The notes under the pieces were generated by a model. That model saw only the letters and a list, made by a program, of their open reading frames with translations. It searched no databases and was not told the DNA's origin. The position numbers were made by a program, and so were the translations under genes. This document shows positions 1 to 7,944 of a DNA stretch of 64,000 nucleotides, piece after piece. The stretch's first letter is position 1; each line of letters opens with the position of its first letter. This DNA is from DASSUW01 sp963792385 (GTDB lineage: Bacteria; Actinomycetota; Thermoleophilia; Solirubrobacterales; Solirubrobacteraceae): assembly GCA_963792385.1 (NCBI GenBank), contig CAWBVZ010000012.1, positions 682,001-746,000 of the forward strand, read 5' to 3'.

Positions 1-293
1 GACCCGCGCAGCAGGTCGAACGGCGTCTTGCCCAGCGCCAGTGCCTGACCGACGACGCTGCCGACGGCGCCTACCGCCGCGGTCAGCGGATTGCCGCCCT
101 GCCCGAGCGCACGGCGGCGCTCGCCGACGCGTCTCGCGTGGTCTTGTGTCTGGCGGAGGTGCTGCTCCAATGCCGTGCGGTAGCTGCCACGGGGCGTCAT
201 CGCGATCTGCGACTGCAGAACACGCACCAGTGCGTGCTCGCTGGCCTGGGCCTCGCCCAGGTACTGCACAACCTTCTGCCGAGAAGCGTTCAT
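1..293 (-). CDS. Ferritin-like (DUF892/YciE-type) protein, partial
   Basis: The gene reads leftwards from an ATG at 291-293 and runs off the window, so only about the first 97 residues are present. The protein opens with MNASRQKVVQYLGEA and continues as two predicted helices with a spaced QHLRQTQDHARRV segment, then a glycine/alanine-rich linker and a ALGKTPFDLLRG stretch. This resembles the actinobacterial ferritin-like DUF892 family, small four-helix-bundle proteins often linked to general stress and with no proven reaction. No strong ribosome binding site precedes the ATG. Family assignment rests on the N-terminal half only; the metal-binding carboxylates expected further on lie outside the window. 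Confidence 0.7.
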   Translation of the reverse strand, partial: MNASRQKVVQYLGEAQASEHALVRVLQSQIAMTPRGSYRTALEQHLRQTQDHARRVGERRRALGQGGNPLTAAVGAVGSVVGQALALGKTPFDLLRG

Positions 294-473
294 CCAACGT
301 CCAATCGAAGTCGACGTTCCCCGAGACGACGAAACCGGAGAACAGGATCTGAGACGCAGGCGAGAACGAGGGCCTGGCGCCAAGCCGTCCCGCAGACACT
401 TGCCATCCCCGCGGGAAAGCAAACGGTGCCGGGAGCTTCTGTGTGCTCACGCACACGGATCACTGAGAACGTG

Positions 474-507
474 CGTGCCGGAACCGGCGCTCGCCGGTCC
501 CGGCACG
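474..507 (-). terminator. Hairpin downstream of the M23 gene
   Basis: An 8-bp outer stem (CGTGCCGG at 474-481 with CCGGCACG at 500-507) and a 6-bp inner stem (ACCGGC at 483-488 with GCCGGT at 493-498) are separated by one A/C mismatch and closed by a GCTC loop. It lies 13 bases beyond the M23 stop codon on that strand. There is no U-run, as is usual in very GC-rich genomes, so termination efficiency is uncertain. A second small hairpin (GTGTGC/GCACAC, 441-456) follows. Confidence 0.6.
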
Positions 508-519
508 CTGCTCAGAGGC

Positions 520-1986
520 TCAGGCCCAGCCGAGCGTCCACCAGCCCGACCAGACGCTGGAGATCCCGCTGCCGCCGGCGTTCAGCTTGTCGATGCCGAT
601 CTGGCCGGTTCCGGTCTTGTAGGTGAGGACGTGGCCCTTGCCGGCGAGCGTGAAGGGCGAGAACGTCGTCCAGCTCTTGGCCCACGTCGCGGTGTCGAGC
701 GACTGGATGCCCTGGCCGCCGGCCTTGATCTTCGAGAACGCGGCCAGCCCGGTGGTGGACTTGTAGCGCACCAGGTGGACCGCGCCGTTGTGCGTGATCG
801 GGACCAGGTGCGAATAGCCCTTGGCCCACGAGCCGGACCAGACCTCGGTGATCGAGAGGTTGTTACCGCTGCCGGTGATCTTGTCGATCTCCACGGCGCC
901 GGTGCCGCCCTTGTACGCGACGAAGTACTGCGTCCCGCCCTGGACGAACGGCATCAGGTGCGTCCAGCCCTTGCCCCACGAGCCCGACCACAGGTTCGAG
1001 GCGCCGTTGCCGGCGGCGTTGATGCGGTCGAGGTTCGCGACGCCGTTGGTCGTCTTGTAGGCGATGTAGTACGACTGGCCGCCGAGCGAGAACGGCATGA
1101 AGTTCGTCACACCCTTGGTCCAGGTGCCACCGCCGATCTTGGTCGCGCCGAGGCCGCCGGCGTTGACGCTGTTGAAGGAGACCTCGCCGGTCGCCGACTT
1201 GTAGGCGAAGAAATGCGGCTTGCCCGCCACCGTGAACGGCGTGAGGTGGGTCCAGCCCTGGCTCCAGGTGTTGCTCCAGACGCCGGTCGTGCCGGCGCCA
1301 CCGGCGTTCAGGCGATCGATCGCGACCGCACCCGTGCCGGGCTTGTACTCGAGCTGGTAGCGCTTGCCGTCCAGGTGGTCGAACTGCATGAACGAGTTCA
1401 TCGGGCAGTTCAGGCTCGTCAGCTTCTCGCCGTTGCCCCACGTGTTCCACGACGCCTTGTTGCCTGCGTGTGTGTTGATGAGGCTGCCGTTGAACGCGAT
1501 CCGCACGGCCTTGCCGTCGGCCATCTGCGTGTAGTGCAGGTGGAACTGCTCGGTGCCGGTGTTGCCGACGCGACCGATCTGCTCGCCCTGCGCAACGGCC
1601 TGGCCCTTGGTCAGCGGCGGCAGCTGCTCGAGGTGGAGGTAGTGGGTGACCCAGCCGTCGCCGTGGTCGAGATAGACGCGGTTGCCGCCCGCGTCGTCCG
1701 TGAAGACCTTGAGCACCTTGCCGGCGGCCGTCGCGAGCACCGGCTCGCCCTGGCTCATGTTGGCGTCGGCCGTGGTCCACTCACCGAGGTCGATGCTGTC
1801 CTGGTCGGGCCAGTGGCCTTTGTAGGTGGACGCCTCCCAGGTCTGACCGCAGGCAACGGGCATCTGGAACATGGGGCGCGGGCCGGCGGCCTGCGCGGCC
1901 GAGGAGGTGACCAGCGCGGGGACGGCCACGAGAGCGAGGGCGATCGCCCATCGGTGCGTTCGGGCCAGGAGCGTGGGGGAGGGCAC
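520..1986 (-). CDS. Secreted M23 (LytM-type) peptidase with C-terminal six-repeat domain
   Basis: A 488-residue exported protein. Residues 1-34 form a signal peptide with a basic start, a hydrophobic core and an AQA-A cleavage region. Residues about 50-165 are an M23 zinc metallopeptidase domain: His58 and Asp66 (GHWPDQDSID) are the first ligand pair, His115 and His118 lie in THYLHL, and the HxH ligand is His149-Leu-His151. M23 enzymes cut peptidoglycan cross-bridges or stem peptides outside the cell. From about residue 195 there are six roughly 46-residue repeats, each with a pattern like WTHLxPFxxxGxxYFxAYK followed by GxxxxDxINAxGxG. The final W-G-W-W-T-L-G-W strand seems to complete the first repeat, as in a beta-propeller. 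The start is GTG with GGAAGGA 8 bases upstream. Repeats of this kind suggest glycan or cell-wall binding, which is an inference. Confidence 0.88.
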   Translation of the reverse strand: MPSPTLLARTHRWAIALALVAVPALVTSSAAQAAGPRPMFQMPVACGQTWEASTYKGHWPDQDSIDLGEWTTADANMSQGEPVLATAAGKVLKVFTDDAGGNRVYLDHGDGWVTHYLHLEQLPPLTKGQAVAQGEQIGRVGNTGTEQFHLHYTQMADGKAVRIAFNGSLINTHAGNKASWNTWGNGEKLTSLNCPMNSFMQFDHLDGKRYQLEYKPGTGAVAIDRLNAGGAGTTGVWSNTWSQGWTHLTPFTVAGKPHFFAYKSATGEVSFNSVNAGGLGATKIGGGTWTKGVTNFMPFSLGGQSYYIAYKTTNGVANLDRINAAGNGASNLWSGSWGKGWTHLMPFVQGGTQYFVAYKGGTGAVEIDKITGSGNNLSITEVWSGSWAKGYSHLVPITHNGAVHLVRYKSTTGLAAFSKIKAGGQGIQSLDTATWAKSWTTFSPFTLAGKGHVLTYKTGTGQIGIDKLNAGGSGISSVWSGWWTLGWA

Positions 1987-2083
1987 AGGCGGTTCCTTCC
2001 GGGTCGAAATCGCGCAGGAGCGCGCGCGTACGTCTGTGCAACCGGGCAGCCGGCAGGAACTTACGGCGGCTCTGAAAATTCAT

Positions 2084-2121
2084 TTCGCAGACAGATCGTT
2101 ATATCGCTATAATCGTTATAT
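2084..2121 (+). promoter_or_regulatory. Promoter and likely MarR operator of the MFS gene
   Basis: A perfect -10 hexamer TATAAT (2108-2113) lies 18 bases after a 4/6 -35 match TTCGCA (2084-2089). Transcription would start at or next to the ATG at 2120, giving a leaderless message. The same stretch holds two copies of ATCGTTATAT (2095-2104 and 2112-2121, 17 bp apart) and an inverted repeat TTATA/TATAA (2099-2103, 2108-2112). A repressor bound here would cover the -10 box. The cognate regulator is probably the MarR protein encoded just downstream. Confidence 0.65.
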
Positions 2122-3565
2122 GGCTATCACGATCACACCAGCGGCGACAGCGGACCAAGCGGTCCGCACTCGGCCGCGGCTCGTGCTCGCGATCTGCTGT
2201 ATGAGCCTGCTGATCGTGGGGATGGACGTGACGATCGTGAACGTCGCGCTGCCGTCCATCCGGAGCGACCTCAGCGCGTCGGTCTCGGCGCTGCAGTGGA
2301 CGACCGCCGCCTACACCGTGGTGCTCGCGAGCCTGCTGATGCTGGGCGGGTCGATCGCGGATCGCGTCGGCCGCGCCCGTGTATTCAAGTTCGGCCTCGT
2401 CATGTTCACGGCCGCGTCCCTGGCCTGCAGCCTCGCTCCGAGCACCGGCTGGCTGATCGCCTTCCGCGTGGTTCAGGGTGCCGCCGGCGCGATGCTCAAC
2501 CCGGTGGCGATGGCGATCATCCGCAACACGTTCGAGGATCCGCGCGAGCGGGCGCAGGCGATCGGGATCTGGGGCGGCGTCGTGGGCATCAGCATGGCGC
2601 TGGGACCGGTCCTCGGCGGCGTGCTCGTCGGGCTGAGCTGGCGCGCCGTGTTCCTGGTCAACATCCCGATCGGCTTGGCGGCGATCGCGCTCACGGCGCG
2701 CTTCGTGCCGGAGTCCCGCGCGCCTCGCCCGCGTCGTCCCGATCCGGTTGGCCAAGGGCTGGTCATCGTCATGCTGGCGAGCCTGACCTCGGCGATCATC
2801 GAGGGCCCGAGCCTGGGGTGGAGCTCGCCATTGATCGTTGCCCTCGCCGTCACCGCGGGCGTCTCGCTCGTGACGCTGGTGCGCTACGAGCTGCGCAGGG
2901 TCGACCCGCTGATCGAGCCGCGCTTCTTCGCAAGCCGGCCGTTCGCAGCGGCGACGGTGATCGCGGTCGCGGCGTTCACGGCGTTCGGCGGGTTCCTCTT
3001 CCTCAACACGCTCTACCTGCAAGAAGTCCGCGGCCTCTCGCCGTTGAGCGCCGGCCTGTGCGTGCTGCCGCTCGCGGCCATGACCGTGTTGGTCAGCCCG
3101 ATATCCGGCCGCGTCGTCGGGGCGCGCGGGGTCCGCGGCCCGCTGGTCATCGGCGGTCTCGGACTCGGCGCGGGGAGCCTGATGCTCGTGTCGTTGAGCG
3201 CCGACACCCCGCTGTGGTGGTTGCTGGTCGCCTACGCCGTGTTCGGGCTAGGGTTCGGCGCCTTGAATCCGCCGATCACGAACGCCGCGGTCTCAGGCAT
3301 GCCGGCAAGCCAGGCCGGCGTGGCCGCCGCCGTCGCCACGACGAGCCGGCAGGTCGGCCTGACGCTCGGCGTCGCGGTGCTCGGCGCGGTTGCCTTCGCG
3401 GGGGTGGGCAGCTCGCTCGACGACGACCTCGCTGCGGCCAGTCACCCCGCGTGGTGGCTGATCGCCGCCATGGGGGCCGCGATCGTGGCGCTCGGCATCG
3501 CCGCAAGCACCCCGGCGGCCGAGGCCAGCGCCGAGCGGACCGCGGCGCGGCTGCGCGAGGCCTGA
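2120..3565 (+). CDS. MFS transporter, DHA2 (EmrB/QacA) type
   Basis: A 481-residue polytopic membrane protein of the drug:proton antiporter family 2 (usually 14 transmembrane helices). Helix 1 contains the MDVTIVNVALPSI signature typical of DHA2 exporters, the helix 2-3 loop has GGSIADRVGRAR (motif A), and motif C-like glycine-rich ALGPVLGG follows in helix 5. Its likely role is export of a toxic or antibiotic-like compound by proton antiport. I chose the ATG at 2120 because the homologous sequence begins there and because the -10 box TATAAT sits seven bases upstream; the reading frame is open further upstream but without family similarity. The stop overlaps the ATG of the MarR gene by one base (TGATG), so the two are one transcription unit. 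Confidence 0.9.
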   Translation: MAITITPAATADQAVRTRPRLVLAICCMSLLIVGMDVTIVNVALPSIRSDLSASVSALQWTTAAYTVVLASLLMLGGSIADRVGRARVFKFGLVMFTAASLACSLAPSTGWLIAFRVVQGAAGAMLNPVAMAIIRNTFEDPRERAQAIGIWGGVVGISMALGPVLGGVLVGLSWRAVFLVNIPIGLAAIALTARFVPESRAPRPRRPDPVGQGLVIVMLASLTSAIIEGPSLGWSSPLIVALAVTAGVSLVTLVRYELRRVDPLIEPRFFASRPFAAATVIAVAAFTAFGGFLFLNTLYLQEVRGLSPLSAGLCVLPLAAMTVLVSPISGRVVGARGVRGPLVIGGLGLGAGSLMLVSLSADTPLWWLLVAYAVFGLGFGALNPPITNAAVSGMPASQAGVAAAVATTSRQVGLTLGVAVLGAVAFAGVGSSLDDDLAAASHPAWWLIAAMGAAIVALGIAASTPAAEASAERTAARLREA

Positions 3566-3981
3566 TGGGCGGCGCGGACCCGGACCTCGCGCGTCGCGCC
3601 TGGCGCGCGATGTCCGCGATCGCGACCGATCACGACCGCAAGCTCGCGGTGTCGGACGCGCTCGATCTCAGCTGGACGCGTGTGCTCGCGCTGCGACGGC
3701 TGGCCGCGCAGCCACTCACGCTGCGCGGGCTTGCCGAACGCCTCGCGGCCGACCCGCCGTACGTGACGCTGATGGTCGACGACCTTGAGAAGCGCGGCCT
3801 GGTGCATCGGATGCCCCATCCCGAGGACCGGCGGGCGAAGCTCGTGGAGCTGACCGCGAACGGTCGCGCCGCCGCCGCGCGCGCCGAGGCGATCCTCGAT
3901 GAGCCGCCCGCCGGGATGAGCGACGTACCCGTCGAGGACCTCGCGGCCATGCTGCGCGTGCTCGAGCGCCTGGCCGACTAG
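3565..3981 (+). CDS. MarR family transcriptional regulator
   Basis: A 138-residue winged-helix regulator. The central region LTLRGLAERLAADPPYVTLM is the helix-turn-helix, and DLEKRGLVHRMPHPEDRRAK followed by VELT is the beta-wing with the conserved D-R-R-x-K. MarR proteins bind DNA as dimers and release it when a small ligand binds. The gene is translationally coupled to the MFS exporter (one-base overlap), the classic arrangement of a substrate-sensing repressor and its efflux pump. The direct and inverted repeats over the exporter promoter (2095-2121) are the obvious operator. The stop shares the tetranucleotide CTAG with the stop of the convergent kinase. Confidence 0.9.
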   Translation: MGGADPDLARRAWRAMSAIATDHDRKLAVSDALDLSWTRVLALRRLAAQPLTLRGLAERLAADPPYVTLMVDDLEKRGLVHRMPHPEDRRAKLVELTANGRAAAARAEAILDEPPAGMSDVPVEDLAAMLRVLERLAD

Positions 3982-6053
3982 GCCAGCGGGATCTCCGCCT
4001 TGATGCGGGTGCCGCCTCCAGGCGGGCTGTCGACGTCCAAATGGCCGTTCAGCGCCTCTACGCGAGCCGCGAGCCCGCGTAGCCCCGATCCGCTCGCCGG
4101 ATCGGCGCCGCCGACGCCGTCGTCGGAGACGATCGCGGTTGCGACGCCGTTCGAGCGCGCGATGCTGACGCTGGCGCTCGACGCGTGCGCGTACTTGGCC
4201 ACGTTCGTGATCGACTCGGCGACGACGTAGTACATCGCCGCCTCGACCGACGGAGACAGCGGCTCGTCGGGCAGCGCGATGACCTCGATCGGGACCGGCG
4301 CGCGTGCTGCGAGGGCATCCAACGCGGCGCGGAGGCCGCGCTCCGTGAGGACGACGGGGTGGATGCCGCGAGCCAGTTCACGCAGCTCGGTCAGCCCGTG
4401 GGCGAGATCGGCCTGGGCGGTCTTCAGCAGTTCCCGGGCTCCCTGCGGATCGCTCTCCAGCCGCGCGCTCACCATGCTCAGCTCGAGGGCGACCGAGACG
4501 AGGCGCTGTTGAGCGCCATCGTGGAGGTTGCGCTCCAGCCGCTGCCGCTCGGCGTCGCCGACCTCCAGGAGCCGCGCGCGCGACGCGGCCAGCTTCCCGT
4601 ACGCGTCGGCGTTGGCCAGCGCCTGCGCGACGAGGTCGGCGAAATCGCGCAGCTGCTGCTCGATGCCCTTGGGAAGCGGGTCGTCCGAGGTGGTCGCGGC
4701 GGCCAGCACGCCCCATATCCGTCCGCCGACGGTGACCGGCGCGGCGACCGCCGCGCGGTAGCCGGCGCGGTGCAGGGTCGCGGCGAGCGTCCCGGTCGCC
4801 TCGTCGTAGCGCACGCGCGCTGCGGTGCCGGTGCGGACGACGCGGGCGACGACCGTGTCACCGTCGACGTCCAGCGTCGCGCCGATCGGGAATCGCGGCG
4901 GCCCGTCCGCGCTCCACGCGCCGACGACCGTGGCGGTCCGGATGCCGTCGAACTGCATCACGTTCGCAGCGGGCAGTCCGAGCAGCCGTCCGACCTCCTC
5001 GGTCACCCGCTCGAACACGCGGCTCGGTGACGCGTCGCTGGCCACGAGCGTGGCGACCTTGCGCAGCGCCGCCTGCTCGCCGGCGAGCGCGCGCTGCGCC
5101 GCCTCCGTCGCCGCCAGCGCCCGCGCCGCGCGGGTGCGCTCGGCGGTCACCGCCGCGAGGAGCAGTGACGTGACCGCCGAGGTGGCGATGAAGAGCTGCG
5201 TCGCGAGCAGGCTGTCGGTGAGTGAGCCGCGTACGAACGGCCCGGTGTTCTGCGCGGTCTTCCAGACGGTGAACGAGCAGACGACGAGGATCGCCGCCGC
5301 TGCCCCGCGGGGCCCGAAGCGCAGCGCCGCCCACAGCAGTGCCGGGAACACGACGTAGGGAACGTCGCGCTGGGCCGGCAGCTCCACGAGCACCAACAGG
5401 ACGACGAGCAGGACGGCGCCCTCGACGAGATCCCGCCGGCGGATGCCGCGCGCGCCGAAAACCGACCATGTCAGGATCGCCGGCGCGACGACGAGCACGC
5501 CGGCCGCGTCGCTCAGGGTCCACGTCCGGAACACGCCGCCGAGCTCGTCCGTCGTGATCACGCCGCCGAGCGCCAGCGCGGTCGGGCCGAAGGCGGCGCT
5601 GACAACCGCCGCGACCAGCGCGCAGACGATGAAGGCGAGCACGTCGGACGTGCGATCGAGCCCCCGACGCCCCTTGGTCAGGTGCAGCAGCAGCTGCGCG
5701 GCCACGATCAGCGACACCGTGTTTCCGACCGTCTGGGCGAGCACGGTGCCCAGTGGTTGTGAGAAGTCGGCGAGGAAGAGGTCGCCGATCACGATGCCAG
5801 GCACGGCGCGCGGGCCGTACAGGACCAGGATGGCCAGACCGAGCCCGGCGGGCGGCCACACCGCCGCGACGGCGCCGTTGAGATACGCCAGCTCCAGCCC
5901 CGCCCGCCCGGCGAGGTAGTAGGCGAGCGCGATCAGCCCGGTCGAGATGACGTAGAGCGCGCTACGCCCGTACGGCGTCCGTCGCAGTGCCGCGATTCTT
6001 GGGCGGACGAAGCCGCCGCTGTGGCTCGCACCGGTGGTCAGCGAAGCGCTCAT
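3978..6053 (-). CDS. MASE1-GAF sensor histidine kinase (HisKA_3 class)
   Basis: A 691-residue membrane sensor kinase. Residues about 30-300 form a multi-helix MASE1-type membrane sensor, including the PPAGLGLAILVLYG segment typical of the family. Residues about 325-480 look like a GAF domain, then a HisKA_3 dimerisation helix with the phosphoacceptor His511 in ERNLHDGAQQRL. The C-terminal HATPase has ESITNVAKYA (N-box), DDGVGGA and GSGLRGLAARVEALNG. This class normally phosphorylates NarL/LuxR response regulators. No full-length partner regulator is adjacent; the nearest LuxR-type product is the 96-residue HTH protein encoded just upstream on the same strand, which lacks a receiver. The start is an ATG at 6051-6053. 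The ligand is unknown. Confidence 0.9.
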   Translation of the reverse strand: MSASLTTGASHSGGFVRPRIAALRRTPYGRSALYVISTGLIALAYYLAGRAGLELAYLNGAVAAVWPPAGLGLAILVLYGPRAVPGIVIGDLFLADFSQPLGTVLAQTVGNTVSLIVAAQLLLHLTKGRRGLDRTSDVLAFIVCALVAAVVSAAFGPTALALGGVITTDELGGVFRTWTLSDAAGVLVVAPAILTWSVFGARGIRRRDLVEGAVLLVVLLVLVELPAQRDVPYVVFPALLWAALRFGPRGAAAAILVVCSFTVWKTAQNTGPFVRGSLTDSLLATQLFIATSAVTSLLLAAVTAERTRAARALAATEAAQRALAGEQAALRKVATLVASDASPSRVFERVTEEVGRLLGLPAANVMQFDGIRTATVVGAWSADGPPRFPIGATLDVDGDTVVARVVRTGTAARVRYDEATGTLAATLHRAGYRAAVAAPVTVGGRIWGVLAAATTSDDPLPKGIEQQLRDFADLVAQALANADAYGKLAASRARLLEVGDAERQRLERNLHDGAQQRLVSVALELSMVSARLESDPQGARELLKTAQADLAHGLTELRELARGIHPVVLTERGLRAALDALAARAPVPIEVIALPDEPLSPSVEAAMYYVVAESITNVAKYAHASSASVSIARSNGVATAIVSDDGVGGADPASGSGLRGLAARVEALNGHLDVDSPPGGGTRIKAEIPLA

Positions 6054-6077
6054 GGCCTCGCGGCGAGTCTATTCGCG

Positions 6078-6368
6078 TCAGCCCTCGCGGTTGGCGGCCT
6101 CGGACAGTCGTGGCGCGTGGTGCTCGAAGAACACACGCGCGACGAGCTCGCCGCGCGTGCGCACGCCGACCTTCTTGAAGATCGACTTCAGGTGGTCCTG
6201 GACCGTCCACGGCGAGACGTGCAGGCGCCCGGCGATGGCCCGGGTCGAGAGGCCGAGAGCCACGAGTTGCGTGACCGCGCGCTCTCGCTTTGTGAGCTCG
6301 TACGCGTCCGCGATCGACGGCAGACCCGCCCCGCCGTGATCGTTGTGGCGATCGCGGCGCGTTCTCAC
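6078..6368 (-). CDS. Small stand-alone LuxR-type HTH regulator
   Basis: A 96-residue protein made almost entirely of a GerE/LuxR helix-turn-helix: LTKRERAVTQLVALGLSTRA, then IAGRLHVSPWTVQDHLKSIF and the KKVGVRTRGELVARVF end. The frame is open further upstream, but that part lies antisense-free inside the GNAT gene and does not resemble a domain. The GTG at 6366-6368 overlaps the GNAT stop as GTGA, the usual coupling in this genome, so I take it as the start. There is no receiver or ligand-binding domain. Either it is a dedicated single-domain regulator, or the remnant of a longer LuxR protein. It sits 24 bases upstream of the MASE1 kinase and probably shares its transcript. Confidence 0.75.
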   Translation of the reverse strand: MRTRRDRHNDHGGAGLPSIADAYELTKRERAVTQLVALGLSTRAIAGRLHVSPWTVQDHLKSIFKKVGVRTRGELVARVFFEHHAPRLSEAANREG

Positions 6369-6910
6369 GTGGGCTTCTCGTAGACGGCGAGGTCGCACTC
6401 GGTGGCGAGCAGCGGCGCGAGGTGCGGATACGCGGCTTCGATGCTGCTGTTGCGGATCGGCCGATACCCGATCCGGCCGTACCACGCCTTCAGGAACTCC
6501 TTCTGCGGATGCTGCCACTCGCGCGGGAGGAGCAGCTCGAGCTGCATCGCTCGTCGTCCGCGCTCATGGCTGCGCTGCTCGGCGAAGGCGACCAGCGCGC
6601 GGCCGACGCCGGTGCCGCGGTGCCCGGGGTCCGCGACCAGCATCCCGAACTCGCCTGCGTCATCTTCGACGTCATGAACGCGGATGCTGCCGACGATCCG
6701 GCCGTCCACGGTGGCGACCGCGATCTGTCCGGCGCGGATCAGCTCGGCGAGCTCGGACGTCGTCGTTCGTGTGGCCCCGTCGCGCCAGAGCCCGCGCTCG
6801 GCGACCTCGTACACGTCGTTGATGAGGCTGGTCAGATGATCGACGAGACGGGCATCGTCGCCGGCCGCCGGTTCCAACAGGCGTACGGCGATCGTCCCCT
6901 GCGTGCCCAT
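6365..6910 (-). CDS. GNAT family N-acetyltransferase
   Basis: A 181-residue acetyl-CoA-dependent acyltransferase. The core motif is FGMLVADPGHRGTGVGRALV, in which R-G-T-G-V-G-R forms the pyrophosphate-binding loop, followed by the helix AFAEQRSHERG and a C-terminal KAWYGRIGYRPI, where F/W-Y-x-x-x-G-Y is typical. The substrate cannot be told from sequence. The gene is divergent from the LysR regulator (77 bases between the starts), so a perfect LysR-type box at 6966-6980 may control both. It heads an apparent unit with the small LuxR protein and possibly the MASE1 kinase. Confidence 0.85.
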   Translation of the reverse strand: MGTQGTIAVRLLEPAAGDDARLVDHLTSLINDVYEVAERGLWRDGATRTTTSELAELIRAGQIAVATVDGRIVGSIRVHDVEDDAGEFGMLVADPGHRGTGVGRALVAFAEQRSHERGRRAMQLELLLPREWQHPQKEFLKAWYGRIGYRPIRNSSIEAAYPHLAPLLATECDLAVYEKPT

Positions 6911-6965
6911 GGCTCAAGGGTGACGCCGGAACTGAGCGTTGCAATAGATAGTTCTCACCGCAGCA

Positions 6966-6980
6966 ATCGTGCTTTACGAT
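6966..6980. promoter_or_regulatory. LysR-type operator (T-N11-A) between GNAT and LysR genes
   Basis: A perfect inverted repeat ATCGT-GCTTT-ACGAT that meets the T-N11-A rule of LysR regulator sites (T6967, A6979). It lies 7 bases upstream of the LysR start codon and 55 bases from the divergent GNAT start, the standard place for autorepression and divergent activation. Confidence 0.65.
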
Positions 6981-6987
6981 CGTTGGC

Positions 6988-7860
6988 GTGGAGCTGCGGC
7001 AACTGCGAAGCGTGGAGGCGGTGGCCCGCCACTGCCACTTCACGCGCGCGGCCGAGGAGCTCCACCTCGCCCAGTCGGCGCTCTCGCATCAGATCCAACG
7101 GCTCGAACAGGAGCTCGGCACGCCGCTGTTCGAGCGCACCAGCCGCCGCGTGCGCCCGACCGAGGCGGGACAGGCGATCGCCATCCGCGCCCGCCGTGTC
7201 CTCGCGGAGGTCGAAGCCGCGCGCGCGGAGGTCGAGGAGCTTCGCGGCGTGCTGCGCGGACGGGTCTGGATCGGAGCGCTCCTGCCCGCAGGCGGGCTCG
7301 ACGTGCCCGGGCTGCTCGCCCGCTTCAGCCAAGCCCACCCCGGGATCGAGGTCGGCCTTCGCGAGGGCATTGCCGCCGACATGCTCAGCTTGCTCGCCGC
7401 CGACGACCTCGACGCCGCGTTCTGCCTGCTCGCCGGCGAGCTCCCCGACGAGTTCAGCGTCGAGCGACTGAGCGACGAGGAGGTCGTCGCCGCGTTCGCC
7501 CCCGATCGCGCCCCGCCGGGTCCACACGTCGACGTCGCCGACCTCGCTCGGCACCGGATCGTCGCGCCGCGCCGCGGTTCGGCCATGACCTCGGTCGTCG
7601 CCCAGCGGTTCGCCGAGGCCGGCGAGCCGTTCCGCCTCGCGCTCGAGAGCGGCGATCCGTTCCTCCTGGGCGCGCTCGCCGCTCGCGGCTTCGCCACCGC
7701 GATCCTCCCGCGGTCGCTCACCGCGCTCGAAGGACCCGCGCTTGAGGTGCGCAGCCTGCACCCGCCCGTTCACCTGCCGGTGGCGCTCGTCTGGCGCGGC
7801 GAGCGCAACCTCTCACCTGCCGCCCGCACGTTCGTCGAATTCGTCCGCGGCGAGATGTAA
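6988..7860 (+). CDS. LysR family transcriptional regulator
   Basis: A 290-residue regulator with the N-terminal LysR winged helix (MELRQLRSVEAVARHCHFTR, then AAEELHLAQSALSHQIQRLE) and a C-terminal periplasmic-binding-protein-like effector domain from about residue 90. The start is a GTG at 6988, supported by the standard LysR N-terminus. These proteins act as tetramers and respond to a small co-inducer, usually regulating a divergent target. The target here is probably the GNAT gene, though the EamA transporter downstream is also possible. The effector is not predictable. Confidence 0.93.
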   Translation: MELRQLRSVEAVARHCHFTRAAEELHLAQSALSHQIQRLEQELGTPLFERTSRRVRPTEAGQAIAIRARRVLAEVEAARAEVEELRGVLRGRVWIGALLPAGGLDVPGLLARFSQAHPGIEVGLREGIAADMLSLLAADDLDAAFCLLAGELPDEFSVERLSDEEVVAAFAPDRAPPGPHVDVADLARHRIVAPRRGSAMTSVVAQRFAEAGEPFRLALESGDPFLLGALAARGFATAILPRSLTALEGPALEVRSLHPPVHLPVALVWRGERNLSPAARTFVEFVRGEM

Positions 7861-7944
7861 CTCGCCACGTAGACGCGTCGGAGGTTAGGATTCCGCCATG
7901 GCGAGGCCGCATCCTGACGGTTTAGATCGAACGGCGCGGCGAGA

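Noticed and set aside
400..2112. A 570-residue open frame on the plus strand opposite the M23 gene
   Set aside because: It has no signal or domain, while the opposite strand has a signal peptide, zinc ligands and regular repeats.
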